A stretch of DNA of 36,622 nucleotides from CAZZIZ01 sp964654535 (GCA_964654535.1 CAZZIZ010000010.1:1-36622); one strand, 5' to 3'; numbered from the stretch's first letter, positions 15,122 to 23,209 are shown. Numbers and translations: made by a program. Notes: generated by a model from the letters alone, not told the origin.

Positions 15122-16678
15122 TTGGAACAGAAATTAATAATTGGAAGCAGGGGTAGTGACCTTGCACTTTGGCAAGCAAACTACTTGAAAGATCAACTTA
15201 GCGCTCAGGGAGTGGAGTGTGAAATTTCGGTAATAAAAACCAAGGGAGACGCTATCCAAAATGTCAGCTTTGATAAAATAGAAGGCAAGGGCTTTTTCAC
15301 CAAAGAGATTGAACAGGCTCTGAAAGATGGCGACATCGATATTGCGGTGCATTCATATAAAGACTTACCTACGGAACCCGAAAGAGGTTTAATTATTGCA
15401 GCAGTCTCTTACCGAGAAGACCCAGCAGACATTTTGATCTATCTCAAAAACGCAAAGGATGTAAAACAGAAATGGGGACTGAAACAAGGGGCAGTTGTTG
15501 GCACTTCATCGTCTAGACGTCGCGCGCAATTGCTTTTTCATCGTCCTGACTTAGAAGTTGTTGCTGTGCGTGGTAACGTACTAACTCGGCTGGAAAAAAT
15601 AGGAACCCAGGGCATTGACGCAGTAGTGCTGGCAGCAGCAGGAATTAATCGCCTTGCATTAAAAACGGATAAGCTTATAACTCAGCGCTTGTCTCCAACC
15701 GAATTTGTTCCGGCGCCTGCACAAGGGGCGTTGGCTTTCCAGTGTCGCGATAGCGATCAGGAGGTTCTCACTTTGCTTCAAAAAATAAACGACAAAAAAA
15801 CTAGCCCCTGTATAGAGCTAGAACGCAGCATTCTCCACAAAGTTGAGGGTGGTTGCTCAACGCCTATTGGAATTTATTGTCAAAAAGAACTCGATCATTT
15901 TCTACTTTCTTTTTATAAAGAAGAAGATGAAAAGAGTCAGCACTTATCGTTTAAACACACGGACCCCTCTGCGATAGAAAAGCAAATCGTGCCTTTAATT
16001 CGGGAAGAAAAAAGAGTACGCGTATTTATTACCAGAGAATTGGGAGACGAAAGCGTTTTCAAAAAAGCGCTGGAAAGTCGTGGACACAGGGTAAGTGGTG
16101 AGTCATTGATAACTTTCAAAAAAATTCCTTTTACTAAAATTCCAAAATCCGAATGGATATTTTTTAGCAGCCGAAAAGCGGTGCGCTTTTTCTTTAATCA
16201 ATTAAAGAAAAAGCCAAGTGCTGATTTAAAATTCGCCTGTCTGGGCCAAGGGACTGCCAGCGAATATAAAAAGCACATGAAAAATGGGCTAGACTTTATT
16301 GGTAAGGGTAGTCGGATAAAAGAAATAGCAGAAGCGTTTTTGGAGCAGGCTGAAAAAAGCAAGGTACTCTTTCCCATGGCCGAAAACTCGTTACGCAGTG
16401 TTCAAAAATATTTAGAGGGAAAGAAAATTGATACTGTTGATCTACCTGTTTACAAGAGTACTATGAAGGCACGCTTTTCGGATCCCGCAGCAGACGTATT
16501 GGTTTTTACCAGTCCGCTGAATGCAAAATCCTATTACGAGAGAGTACCAAAGGACAATGATCAACGAATTGTTGCCATTGGCAAATCGACCGCGATGCAG
16601 TTGGAATTATTAGGGCTTAAAAAAGTAAGGGTTGCGTTTAAGCCTGACGAATTGAGTTTAGCAAGTCTGTGCTATTGA
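15122..16678 (+). CDS. hemC: Hydroxymethylbilane synthase fused to uroporphyrinogen-III synthase
   Basis: A 518-residue two-domain protein for two successive steps of haem synthesis in the cytoplasm. Residues 1 to about 290 are hydroxymethylbilane synthase (HemC): GSRGSDLALWQ at 8-18, catalytic Asp81 in HSYKDLP, the arginine cluster SSSRRRAQLL at 129-138, and Cys245 in VEGGCSTPIG, which carries the dipyrromethane cofactor. The rest (about 297-518) is a HemD domain: VRVFITRELGD opens it, and IFFSSRKAVRFFF, VLFPMAENS and LVFTSPLNAKSYYE fit uroporphyrinogen-III synthase, which is known to be poorly conserved. The frame starts with TTG at 15122; no ATG is near and the next residues match the HemC N-terminus exactly in position. 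Its last 7 bp overlap the stop of the convergent thioredoxin-like gene. Confidence 0.95.
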   Translation: MEQKLIIGSRGSDLALWQANYLKDQLSAQGVECEISVIKTKGDAIQNVSFDKIEGKGFFTKEIEQALKDGDIDIAVHSYKDLPTEPERGLIIAAVSYREDPADILIYLKNAKDVKQKWGLKQGAVVGTSSSRRRAQLLFHRPDLEVVAVRGNVLTRLEKIGTQGIDAVVLAAAGINRLALKTDKLITQRLSPTEFVPAPAQGALAFQCRDSDQEVLTLLQKINDKKTSPCIELERSILHKVEGGCSTPIGIYCQKELDHFLLSFYKEEDEKSQHLSFKHTDPSAIEKQIVPLIREEKRVRVFITRELGDESVFKKALESRGHRVSGESLITFKKIPFTKIPKSEWIFFSSRKAVRFFFNQLKKKPSADLKFACLGQGTASEYKKHMKNGLDFIGKGSRIKEIAEAFLEQAEKSKVLFPMAENSLRSVQKYLEGKKIDTVDLPVYKSTMKARFSDPAADVLVFTSPLNAKSYYERVPKDNDQRIVAIGKSTAMQLELLGLKKVRVAFKPDELSLASLCY

Positions 16679-17256
16679 GCAGCGCCTGGTTCTTTTAATG
16701 TAGAACTAAACGTTTCTGAAAACGCTTGAAAAGACATTTTCAAATAATGTTCCTCAGTAATGTACTTTAGAACCGTTTCCATATCTGCTGGATCGCGAAA
16801 ACCTGGTATCGTAGTTATACGCTCCATCTTCTCACTCATTATGACGCAAGACGGAAAGCTGAGTTGTCCATCTAATAGGGCAGCAGCGAGCTCGTGATAT
16901 CCTCTTCGCCCACTGGCAATGAACTTGAATGTATTGCCACTAAATTCTATATTCGCTTTTTGCTCGCCATCTAGCTTTACTGCATAGTAATTTTCGTTGA
17001 TGTGCTTTATGATGGCCGGATGTGAAAAGGTCTTTTTGTCCATAACCTTACACCAGTGACACCAAGAGGTATAAACGTCAATAAACAGCTTTTTAGGATT
17101 TTCTTTGCTCTTTTCTACAGCTTCTTCGAAGCTTAACCACTCTATTTTAGTCTTCTCCATAGAATCAACAGCTTCATTACTTTTCTCTGTTTGAGCATTG
17201 AGCCCTGTCCCGATAAGTAGGAGGCTAAGTATGAACAAGGTTGTATGTTTAACCAT
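16672..17256 (-). CDS. Secreted thioredoxin-like protein with CHWC site
   Basis: A 194-residue protein with a signal peptide ending GTGLNAQ (about residue 22) and a thioredoxin fold. The active site is SWCHWCKVMD, with Cys66 and Cys69; the CHWC form and the following KTFSHPAIIKHINENYYAVKLDGE resemble the DUF255/DsbD-C-terminal group. The cis-proline position is seen in SFPSCVIM (about 132-139), which has another cysteine. It probably acts in the periplasm on protein thiols, but its partner is unknown. The start ATG at 17256 is 19 nt from a TATATTTA box on the minus strand. Its end overlaps hemC by 7 bp in convergent orientation. It is not in an operon with the other two thiol proteins of the window. 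Confidence 0.88.
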   Translation of the reverse strand: MVKHTTLFILSLLLIGTGLNAQTEKSNEAVDSMEKTKIEWLSFEEAVEKSKENPKKLFIDVYTSWCHWCKVMDKKTFSHPAIIKHINENYYAVKLDGEQKANIEFSGNTFKFIASGRRGYHELAAALLDGQLSFPSCVIMSEKMERITTIPGFRDPADMETVLKYITEEHYLKMSFQAFSETFSSTLKEPGAAQ

Positions 17257-17274
17257 GGGGTAATTTTAAGTCTG

Positions 17275-17282
17275 TAAATATA
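17275..17282 (-). promoter_or_regulatory. Probable -7 box of the thioredoxin-like gene
   Basis: TATATTTA on the minus strand agrees with the Bacteroidetes -7 consensus TAnnTTTG at seven of eight positions and lies 18 nt before the ATG. No clear -33 box is seen. Confidence 0.45.
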
Positions 17283-17310
17283 GGCTATAAATAAGCCCAA
17301 AGGGATGCAT

Positions 17311-17318
17311 TATATTTG
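17311..17318 (+). promoter_or_regulatory. -7 box of the M3 oligopeptidase gene
   Basis: TATATTTG is a full match to TAnnTTTG, 18 nt before the ATG at 17337. It also decides the start codon: a longer frame opening with TTG at 17316 would begin inside this promoter, so the ATG is preferred. Confidence 0.65.
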
Positions 17319-17336
17319 TGTGACTCAAAAAATCAC

Positions 17337-19025
17337 ATGAAGTTTAGTGACTTTCAATACGTTAGGCCGAATATCGACAAAACCAAAGTCGAATTTCTCG
17401 AGCTCCTGGATCGCTTCGAAAATGCATCTAGTTATGATGACCAGAGTGAAATTATCTCTTCGCTCAACGATATGCGTAAGGAATTTGATTCCATGCAGAA
17501 CATTTGCTATATCCGTCACACCATAGACACGAATGATAAGTTCTATGAAGACGAGCAAAACTTCTTTGACAACAACTCTCCAGTCTATCAGGAACTTGTA
17601 ACCCAATACTACAAGAAACTCTCTCAATCTAAGTTTAAAAAAGAGCTGAGGGAAAAATGGGGTGACCAACTTTTTTCTATTGCTGAAATGAGCGCGAAGA
17701 CAATTAGCAGTGAAGTCATTGAGGAATTGAAAAAAGAAAATCAACTTTCCAGTGAGTACATAAAACTCAAGGCATCAGCTAAAATTCAGTTCGATGGTAA
17801 GGAGTTGAATCTTGCAGGCATGTCGCCGTATTTAACGAACGAAGATCGCGAAGTAAGAAAAAAAGCACACGAAAAGTTTTGGGGTTTTTTCACCGAAAAC
17901 AAGGAACAGTTTGAAACCGTATATGACAAACTTGTAAAGGTAAGAACGGGCATTGCGAAGAAACTCGGCTTCAATAGCTTTACAGAGCTAGGCTACAACA
18001 GAATGCTTCGTCATTACGATGCAAACAAGGTGGCCGATTTTAGAGACGCGGTTTACAAGTACATTGTACCTGTTGCTACCGAACTAAGAAAAAGGCAAGC
18101 AAAACGATTGAATCTCGATGCATTATACAATTACGACACTGGTTTAAACTTCACAACAGGAAACGCAAGTCCCAAAGGTGATCCAGATTGGATAGTTGAG
18201 AATGGAAAGAAGATGTACCAAGAACTTTCCGATGAGACCAATGAGTTCTTTACCTTCATGCTCGACGGTGGCTTGATGGACTTGGTCAACAAAAAAGGTA
18301 AAGCTGGTGGAGGCTACTGCACGTTTATTAGCAATCAATCTTCGCCGTTTATCTTTTCCAACTTTAATGGCACCTCCCACGACATAGATGTTTTAACCCA
18401 CGAAGCTGGACACGCTTTCCAAGTTTATCAAAGCAAGAACTTTCAAATACCAGAGTACTTCTGGTCTACCTATGAGGCAGCAGAGATTCATTCTATGAGT
18501 ATGGAGTTTTTCACCTGGCCTTGGATGGAGTACTTTTTCAAAGAAGATACAGACAAGTACAAGTTCTCTCACCTGAACAACTCATTGTTGTTTATTCCCT
18601 ACGGCGTTGCTGTAGATGAGTTTCAACATGCTGTTTATGCTAAGCCCGAGGCTACGCCTGAAGAACGCAACGAAATGTGGCGAACAGTTGAGAAGAAATA
18701 TTTACCACATCTAAACTACGATTCGCCCCATCTTGAAAGCGGAGCTTTCTGGCAAAAGCAAAGTCACATTTTCGGGTCGCCATTTTACTACATTGACTAT
18801 ACTCTAGCGCAAATTTGTGCTTTCCAGTTTTGGAAAAAATCTCGCGATGATCACAAAGGCGCATTTGTTGATTACTTACGATTATGTAAAGCCGGTGGCA
18901 GTCAAAACTTCTTAGACTTGGTAAAATATGCTAATCTAAAATCACCTTTTGAGGCGTCTTGTATTCAGGAGGTAACGGCAAACGTACAGGACTACCTTGA
19001 TACGGTAGACGATATGACCTTGTAG
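17337..19025 (+). CDS. M3 family oligoendopeptidase (PepF-like)
   Basis: A zinc metallopeptidase of family M3B, about 562 residues from the ATG at 17337, which cleaves short peptides in the cytoplasm. The zinc site is HEAGH at residues 355-359, and Glu383 in YEAAEIHSM, 24 residues later, is the probable third ligand. There is no signal peptide. The N-terminal half is helical and highly charged, the usual lid of this fold, and the end carries FGSPFYYIDYTLAQICAFQFW, a conserved M3B stretch. It may finish the breakdown of peptides imported by OPT and POT systems such as those at 233-3518, though it is not linked to them. Its last 34 bp overlap a convergent gene at 18992. Confidence 0.95.
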   Translation: MKFSDFQYVRPNIDKTKVEFLELLDRFENASSYDDQSEIISSLNDMRKEFDSMQNICYIRHTIDTNDKFYEDEQNFFDNNSPVYQELVTQYYKKLSQSKFKKELREKWGDQLFSIAEMSAKTISSEVIEELKKENQLSSEYIKLKASAKIQFDGKELNLAGMSPYLTNEDREVRKKAHEKFWGFFTENKEQFETVYDKLVKVRTGIAKKLGFNSFTELGYNRMLRHYDANKVADFRDAVYKYIVPVATELRKRQAKRLNLDALYNYDTGLNFTTGNASPKGDPDWIVENGKKMYQELSDETNEFFTFMLDGGLMDLVNKKGKAGGGYCTFISNQSSPFIFSNFNGTSHDIDVLTHEAGHAFQVYQSKNFQIPEYFWSTYEAAEIHSMSMEFFTWPWMEYFFKEDTDKYKFSHLNNSLLFIPYGVAVDEFQHAVYAKPEATPEERNEMWRTVEKKYLPHLNYDSPHLESGAFWQKQSHIFGSPFYYIDYTLAQICAFQFWKKSRDDHKGAFVDYLRLCKAGGSQNFLDLVKYANLKSPFEASCIQEVTANVQDYLDTVDDMTL

Positions 19026-19576
19026 TTTCGATTTAGCTTAAAGTATGCGCCAATACTAATATTGGACAAACCAAATCCCAAATCTAAATAAGTACCCACC
19101 TGTTCACTTAATGAGTAGTGTGTCCCGACTGAATAACCGTGCCCGATTCTAAACGCATCGCGATCTTCTAGAATTCCGGCGAAGGTACCGACCCTGAAAT
19201 CATTTCGAATACCAAGGCTCAGTGCAAAGTAAATTTGTAAGCGGTCACCACGAAAATAGTTGGGATACCAGGCCGCGCGTGCTGCAAAAAATTGATTGCG
19301 CACCGTACCTATGTTTTCGATACCTGAATCGATATTGTTAAAGCGCCTAGACATGGTTCCAGCAAGAAAGCCAAGGCTCAGTGTTCCATTTCCAAAGTCA
19401 TCGTTGTTAACGAACTCTCCTGAAACTGAAAATCCAAGTATAAAGTCTTGGTCAAAATCAACGGCACCCAAGGCTAAACCCACCTTGACCAACTTATCTT
19501 TCTTTAAAAGACCTTGCGCATTCAAACCTGGAAGCAGCAAAAAAAGTACAATGGCTAGGACTATTCTAAATCGCAC
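18992..19576 (-). CDS. Predicted small outer-membrane beta-barrel protein
   Basis: A 194-residue protein with a GTG start (19576) and a signal peptide ending LPGLNAQ (about residue 21). The rest is a series of amphipathic strands (KVGLALGAVDF, FILGFSVSGEFV, GTLSLGFLAGTM, IYFALSLGIR, VGTYLDLGFGLSNISIGAYF), which suits an eight-stranded barrel. It shares no obvious sequence with the other small barrel at 14318. The C-terminal KLNRNYKVISSTVSR extends past the last strand; its codons lie over the end of the M3 peptidase gene (34 bp overlap, convergent), so the tail may be a recent extension. No family name can be given. It is 58 bp downstream of metG on the same strand and could be co-transcribed with it. 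Confidence 0.7.
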   Translation of the reverse strand: MRFRIVLAIVLFLLLPGLNAQGLLKKDKLVKVGLALGAVDFDQDFILGFSVSGEFVNNDDFGNGTLSLGFLAGTMSRRFNNIDSGIENIGTVRNQFFAARAAWYPNYFRGDRLQIYFALSLGIRNDFRVGTFAGILEDRDAFRIGHGYSVGTHYSLSEQVGTYLDLGFGLSNISIGAYFKLNRNYKVISSTVSR

Positions 19577-19634
19577 AGATGTAAAATATGAATATTAATA
19601 CTGACGGTAGGTTTTAGCTCCGAGTATTTGGCGC

Positions 19635-21707
19635 TTAAGCTATACAGATACCGTTTCCAGACTTTTCTGCTGGGTTCAAAAATCGCAAGATACCATCGTC
19701 TTCTTCTGCAAAGAGAATCATACCCTGAGATTCGACTCCTCGTATTTTTCTAGGAGCAAGGTTTACAACCACGCTAACTTGTTTACCTACAACCTCTTCG
19801 GGTTGGAAGTGCTCAGCAATACCCGAAACAATGGTTCGCGTTTCGAAACCCAAATCAACTTGCAATTGCAGCAGCTTTTTAGTCTTTAGCACTTTCGACG
19901 CTTCGATTATGGTACCCACGCGTAAGTCTAATTTAGTGAAGTCCTCGAACCGAATGAGTGGTTTCACGGGAACATGAATCGGCTCATTGGCTTTTGTGGC
20001 TAACATTTCGCTGCGTGTTGCTTCAAGTTTTGTCAACTCGGCTTCCACTTCGGCATCTTCTATTTTTCTAAACAAGAGTTCTGGCGATGCTATAGCCGAA
20101 CCCGTTGGAGCAAGGATAACATCTCTTTGCCAGGTTTCTTTTTCCAAGTCCAGACTTAACATAGCGCGAATCTTCGCGGCAGGTCTTGGTAAAAATGGTT
20201 CTAACAGAAATCCTAAATGACCCAACAGTTGCATACATACTGCGAGCATTTGCCCAGTTCTGGCTTCATCAGTCTTTATCGTTTTCCATGGTTCGGTCTC
20301 TGCCAAGTATTTGTTTCCCAATGAACTTAGGGCCATAACATCTTGCAAACCTGATTTGAATTCGTAGGACTCGAGCTTCTTCGCCACCGAATCGTATGTG
20401 TCTTGAATCGCCTTGAAGAGATCTTTATCAATCGACGCTAGGTTTTCTAAGGACTGAACTTTACCCTCAAAGTATTTATGGCTCAAGACTGCGACACGAT
20501 TGATAAAGTTGCCGACGTTGGCTACCAACTCATTGTTGTTCCGCTCTTGTAATTCCTTCCAAGAAAAGTCACTGTCTTTGTTTTCAGGCATACTTGAAAT
20601 AAGTGCGTAGCGCAAAGCATATTCCATATCTGGAAAGCGCTCCAGGTATTCATGTAACCAAACCGTCCAACCGCGACTGGTTGACATTTTATCACCCTCT
20701 AAATTCAAAAATTGGTTTGCGGGGATATTGGTCGGTAAAACATAATCTCCGTGTGCTTTGAGCATTGCCGGAAAAATAATGCAATGGAAAACGATGTTGT
20801 CCTTACCGATAAAATGTACCAGCTTGCTGTCCTCGTCTTGCCACCACTTTTTCCAGTCTTGCTTGTTCTCTTGAGCCCAGGCTTTCGTTGCTGAGATGTA
20901 ACCTATCGGCGCATCGAACCAAACATAAAGGACCTTGTCTTCTGCGCCTTCAACTGGTACTTGCACACCCCAAGATAAATCTCTCGTTACCGCTCTAGGG
21001 TTCAGGCCTGTGTCTAACCAGCTTTTACATTGACCCAAGACATGCTTCTTCCAAGGCTCAGGACGATCTGATTCATTTTTGATCCATTCTTCTAACCAAT
21101 CGTTTTGCATTTTGTCTAATGGCAAATACCAGTGGGTTGTATTCTTCAGTACTGGATCCGAGCCACTGAGCGTTGAACGTGGGTTAATTAAATCCAAGGG
21201 ACTTAAACTGCTACCGCAACTTTCGCATTGGTCACCGTAAGCATTTTCGTTTTTGCAATTGGGACAGGTTCCGCTAATGTATCTATCGGCTAAGAACTGA
21301 CCGGCTTCTTCATCGTAATACTGCTCTTTTTCCATTTTGATAAAGTCGCCTGCATCGTGCAGCTTCTTGAAAAAATCTGAGGCGGTTTCGTGGTGCAATG
21401 GATCCGAAGTACGATGGTACATATTGAAAGAGATGCCAAAGTCTTCGAAGCTCTTTTTAATAATGTTGTGGTAACGGTCCACAATTTCTTGAGGCGAAAC
21501 CTCTTCTTTAATTGCCTTAAGCGTAATAGGTACTCCATGCTCATCTGAGCCGCAAACAAACAATACGTTTTCATCGCCATAGCGCATACGTAGATAGCGC
21601 ACATAAATATCAGCAGGAATATAGGCGCCTGCCAAATGTCCAATATGAATCGGTCCATTTGTATAGGGCAAAGCACTGGTTATCGTATACCTTTTTGGTT
21701 TGTTCAC
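19635..21707 (-). CDS. metG: Methionyl-tRNA synthetase
   Basis: Class I aminoacyl-tRNA synthetase that charges tRNA-Met. The 690 residues include the HIGH motif at 21-24 (PYTNGPIHIGH), a knuckle with one zinc site (Cys148, Cys151, Cys161, Cys164), the KMSTS loop at 340-344, the helical anticodon domain, and a C-terminal EMAP-like tRNA-binding domain (about 585-690: FEDFTKLDLRVGTI, VNLAPRKIRGVESQGM) that also promotes dimerisation. The start codon is GTG at 21707 and is supported by the family N-terminus and by a perfect TAnnTTTG box 17 nt upstream. It is divergent from the LD-carboxypeptidase gene. Confidence 0.98.
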   Translation of the reverse strand: MNKPKRYTITSALPYTNGPIHIGHLAGAYIPADIYVRYLRMRYGDENVLFVCGSDEHGVPITLKAIKEEVSPQEIVDRYHNIIKKSFEDFGISFNMYHRTSDPLHHETASDFFKKLHDAGDFIKMEKEQYYDEEAGQFLADRYISGTCPNCKNENAYGDQCESCGSSLSPLDLINPRSTLSGSDPVLKNTTHWYLPLDKMQNDWLEEWIKNESDRPEPWKKHVLGQCKSWLDTGLNPRAVTRDLSWGVQVPVEGAEDKVLYVWFDAPIGYISATKAWAQENKQDWKKWWQDEDSKLVHFIGKDNIVFHCIIFPAMLKAHGDYVLPTNIPANQFLNLEGDKMSTSRGWTVWLHEYLERFPDMEYALRYALISSMPENKDSDFSWKELQERNNNELVANVGNFINRVAVLSHKYFEGKVQSLENLASIDKDLFKAIQDTYDSVAKKLESYEFKSGLQDVMALSSLGNKYLAETEPWKTIKTDEARTGQMLAVCMQLLGHLGFLLEPFLPRPAAKIRAMLSLDLEKETWQRDVILAPTGSAIASPELLFRKIEDAEVEAELTKLEATRSEMLATKANEPIHVPVKPLIRFEDFTKLDLRVGTIIEASKVLKTKKLLQLQVDLGFETRTIVSGIAEHFQPEEVVGKQVSVVVNLAPRKIRGVESQGMILFAEEDDGILRFLNPAEKSGNGICIA

Positions 21708-21724
21708 TAGAGAAAGTTAATGTT

Positions 21725-21732
21725 CAAAGATA
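21725..21732 (-). promoter_or_regulatory. -7 box of metG
   Basis: On the minus strand TATCTTTG matches TAnnTTTG fully and lies 17 nt before the GTG start of metG, leaving a leader of about a dozen bases. No convincing -33 element was found. Confidence 0.62.
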
Positions 21733-21788
21733 AGGATTCTTTAAGGCATCTTATGTTGAGTTCATATTGCCCAATCACTTAACTTCAC

Positions 21789-22700
21789 GTGGTGACGAAG
21801 CTAATTGTAGCCCCATATTTGAAGGAAGGAGATACCGTTGGGATTCTTTGTACCGCTCGTTTTATTGATGAGTCGGAATTGCTATCAAGCGTAAATTTAT
21901 TGAAGCGCTGGGGGCTAAAGATCAAACTGGGCAATACAATTGGAAAGCGTCTAAACCAAATGGGCGGGACGGACCAAGAGAAGGTTGCGGACTTTCAAGA
22001 AATGATAGCGGACTCATCCATTAAGTGCATTTGGTGCGCAAGAGGTGGATATGGCAGCGTGCGCATTATCGACAATATAGATTTCAAGCCACTACTAACA
22101 AACCCAAAGTGGATAGTCGGATTTAGCGATGTTACCGTTTTACACAGTCATTTGAACAAGCAATACAAATTAGCCAGCTTACATGCTATGCTTTGCTCTA
22201 CGCTATCTATGAGCAATGAAGAATCGGTGGAGAGCTTAAGAGCAGCGCTCTTCGGCGATAAGCTCCGATATGAATGCGCTCCTCACGCGCTTAACATTAC
22301 GGGGCAGACAAAGGGTGTATTATGTGGAGGCAACTTATCCATCTTGTATAGTTTACTCTCCAGCGAATCCGACATAGATACGAATGGAAAGATATTGTTC
22401 CTGGAAGATGTCGATGAATACCTATACCACGTAGATCGTATGATGATGGCCTTAAAACGTAGCGGCAAACTTGGTAAGTTGGCAGGCTTAATTGTGGGTA
22501 GTATGAGTGAGATGAAGGACAACGAAGTTCCATTCGGTAAATCTGCCAACGAAATTATTAGCGAACATACCAGGCAGTTTTCTTACCCTATTTGCTGTGA
22601 CTTCCCGGCGGGGCATCTGGCAGAAAACTATTCTCTCATACTTGGCGCAAACGTAGAGCTCTCAGTACTGGAATCAAAAGTTTGTCTTTCCTTTATTTAA
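21789..22700 (+). CDS. LD-carboxypeptidase (peptidase S66 family)
   Basis: A 303-residue cytoplasmic serine peptidase of family S66 that removes the terminal D-alanine from murein tetrapeptides during peptidoglycan recycling. The catalytic triad is Ser113 in VGFSDVT, Glu206 in FLEDVDEYLY and His276 in AGHLAENY. ARGGYGS at 84-90 is the conserved oxyanion region. There is no signal peptide, as expected. The frame opens with two GTG codons in succession (21789 and 21792); either can start translation. It is divergent from metG with an 81-bp gap. A 12-bp inverted repeat and a candidate small RNA lie downstream. Confidence 0.93.
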   Translation: MVTKLIVAPYLKEGDTVGILCTARFIDESELLSSVNLLKRWGLKIKLGNTIGKRLNQMGGTDQEKVADFQEMIADSSIKCIWCARGGYGSVRIIDNIDFKPLLTNPKWIVGFSDVTVLHSHLNKQYKLASLHAMLCSTLSMSNEESVESLRAALFGDKLRYECAPHALNITGQTKGVLCGGNLSILYSLLSSESDIDTNGKILFLEDVDEYLYHVDRMMMALKRSGKLGKLAGLIVGSMSEMKDNEVPFGKSANEIISEHTRQFSYPICCDFPAGHLAENYSLILGANVELSVLESKVCLSFI

Positions 22701-22745
22701 AGCCTTTTAAAAGGTTATCGCATTAAAAGATCTTTTCAATGATAT

Positions 22746-22773
22746 CTTGAAACTAACGCCTGTTAGTTTCAGG
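22746..22773. repeat. 12-bp inverted repeat
   Basis: GAAACTAAC and GTTAGTTTC (22749-22757 and 22762-22770) are perfect arms around GCCT; three further pairs, one a G-T, extend it to 22746-22773. There is no T-tract, so it is not a normal intrinsic terminator. It lies 46 bp after the LD-carboxypeptidase stop and may protect the 3' end of that message or be an operator. Confidence 0.6.
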
Positions 22774-22899
22774 TGAGGTGGACTTGTAGGCATGTAGTGC
22801 CATACCAAATTGAGTATCAAGTAGTTCATTTTTATTGAATAGTATTATTTTTCAATATCAATATTCCAATATAAATCACTTAGCGTCACTTGAATTTTA

Positions 22900-22907
22900 T
22901 AAATTTG
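22900..22907 (+). promoter_or_regulatory. Orphan -7 box
   Basis: TAAATTTG is a complete match to TAnnTTTG in a place with no gene downstream, only the structured segment and terminator that follow at once. This suggests a short transcript. No -33 TTTG at the right distance was found. Confidence 0.4.
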
Positions 22908-22980
22908 CCACAAGTCTGAAAATTATTTTAGACATCCCGTAAAGCCTCGATCCGGTTTCGGTTCGGGGTTTTTTTGTGGC
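22907..22980 (+). ncRNA. Candidate small RNA with closed two-hairpin structure
   Basis: GCCACAA (22907-22913) pairs with TTGTGGC (22974-22980) and encloses two hairpins: GTCTGAAAAT/ATTTTAGAC (22914-22933, one bulge) and the GC-rich terminator hairpin (22945-22968) with seven T residues. An orphan -7 box lies directly before it. Whether the outer stem forms in RNA is open, as a start 5-6 nt after the box would remove part of the 5' arm. It may instead be only the terminator of the LD-carboxypeptidase message. Confidence 0.35.
22941..22975 (+). terminator. Intrinsic terminator
   Basis: CCTCGATCCG pairs with CGGTTCGGGG around GTTT, with one G-T pair and one mismatch, and is followed by seven T residues (22969-22975). 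An A-rich start (AAAG) allows partial function on the other strand. It ends transcription from the left, either of the LD-carboxypeptidase gene or of a small RNA. Confidence 0.8.
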
Positions 22981-23021
22981 TGAAATATTAAAAGGAAGAT
23001 ACTTTGGCAATCGAGTGTGAT

Positions 23022-23209
23022 GCGTGAGGGATAGGAGGTATGGGACCAAAGGGAACAGTCTCTTTTGTTGAGTTAGCTAATCTTTACCGCCTTAGCGGTA
23101 GATAGATTTGCTTTGACGAAACAAGATGGAGACCGCAGCGAACGCGGAGTACCGGAAAAGCCCGACCCCGAGCTTAGTGCGCAGCACTAGATGCGAGTGG
23201 GGCACGCCC
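23022..23209 (-). repeat. Structured intergenic repeat, copy B (188 bp)
   Basis: Read on the minus strand it starts GGGCGTGCCCC and ends TATCCCTCACGC, and GCGTG/CACGC pair as the terminal stem. Stem I has CCCC/GGGG at its base and TAGTGC/GCACTA at its tip (23175-23180 with 23184-23189). The central box reads GGGGTCGGGCTTTTCCGG. Hairpin II covers 23058-23133, with base GTCTC/GAGAC and tip TACCGC/GCGGTA around a 4-nt loop (23085-23100). It begins 6 bp after the serC stop, in the direction of serC. The tip and the CCGGTACT following the central box group it with copy A2. Confidence 0.85.

Larger units (their letters stand above)
22701..23021. other. Gene-free stretch with hairpins between LD-carboxypeptidase and repeat copy B
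   Basis: No reading frame of gene-like quality is seen. The stretch holds a 12-bp palindrome CCTTTTAAAAGG just after the stop codon, the inverted repeat at 22746-22773, an AT-rich part (about 22810-22900), the promoter-like box and structured segment at 22900-22980, and 41 bp before the repeat element in which nothing is seen. Confidence 0.6.

Noticed and set aside
17316..17336. TTG start seven codons upstream of the M3 peptidase ATG.
   Set aside because: It lies within the perfect -7 box TATATTTG, so it would not be transcribed; the ATG at 17337 is preferred.
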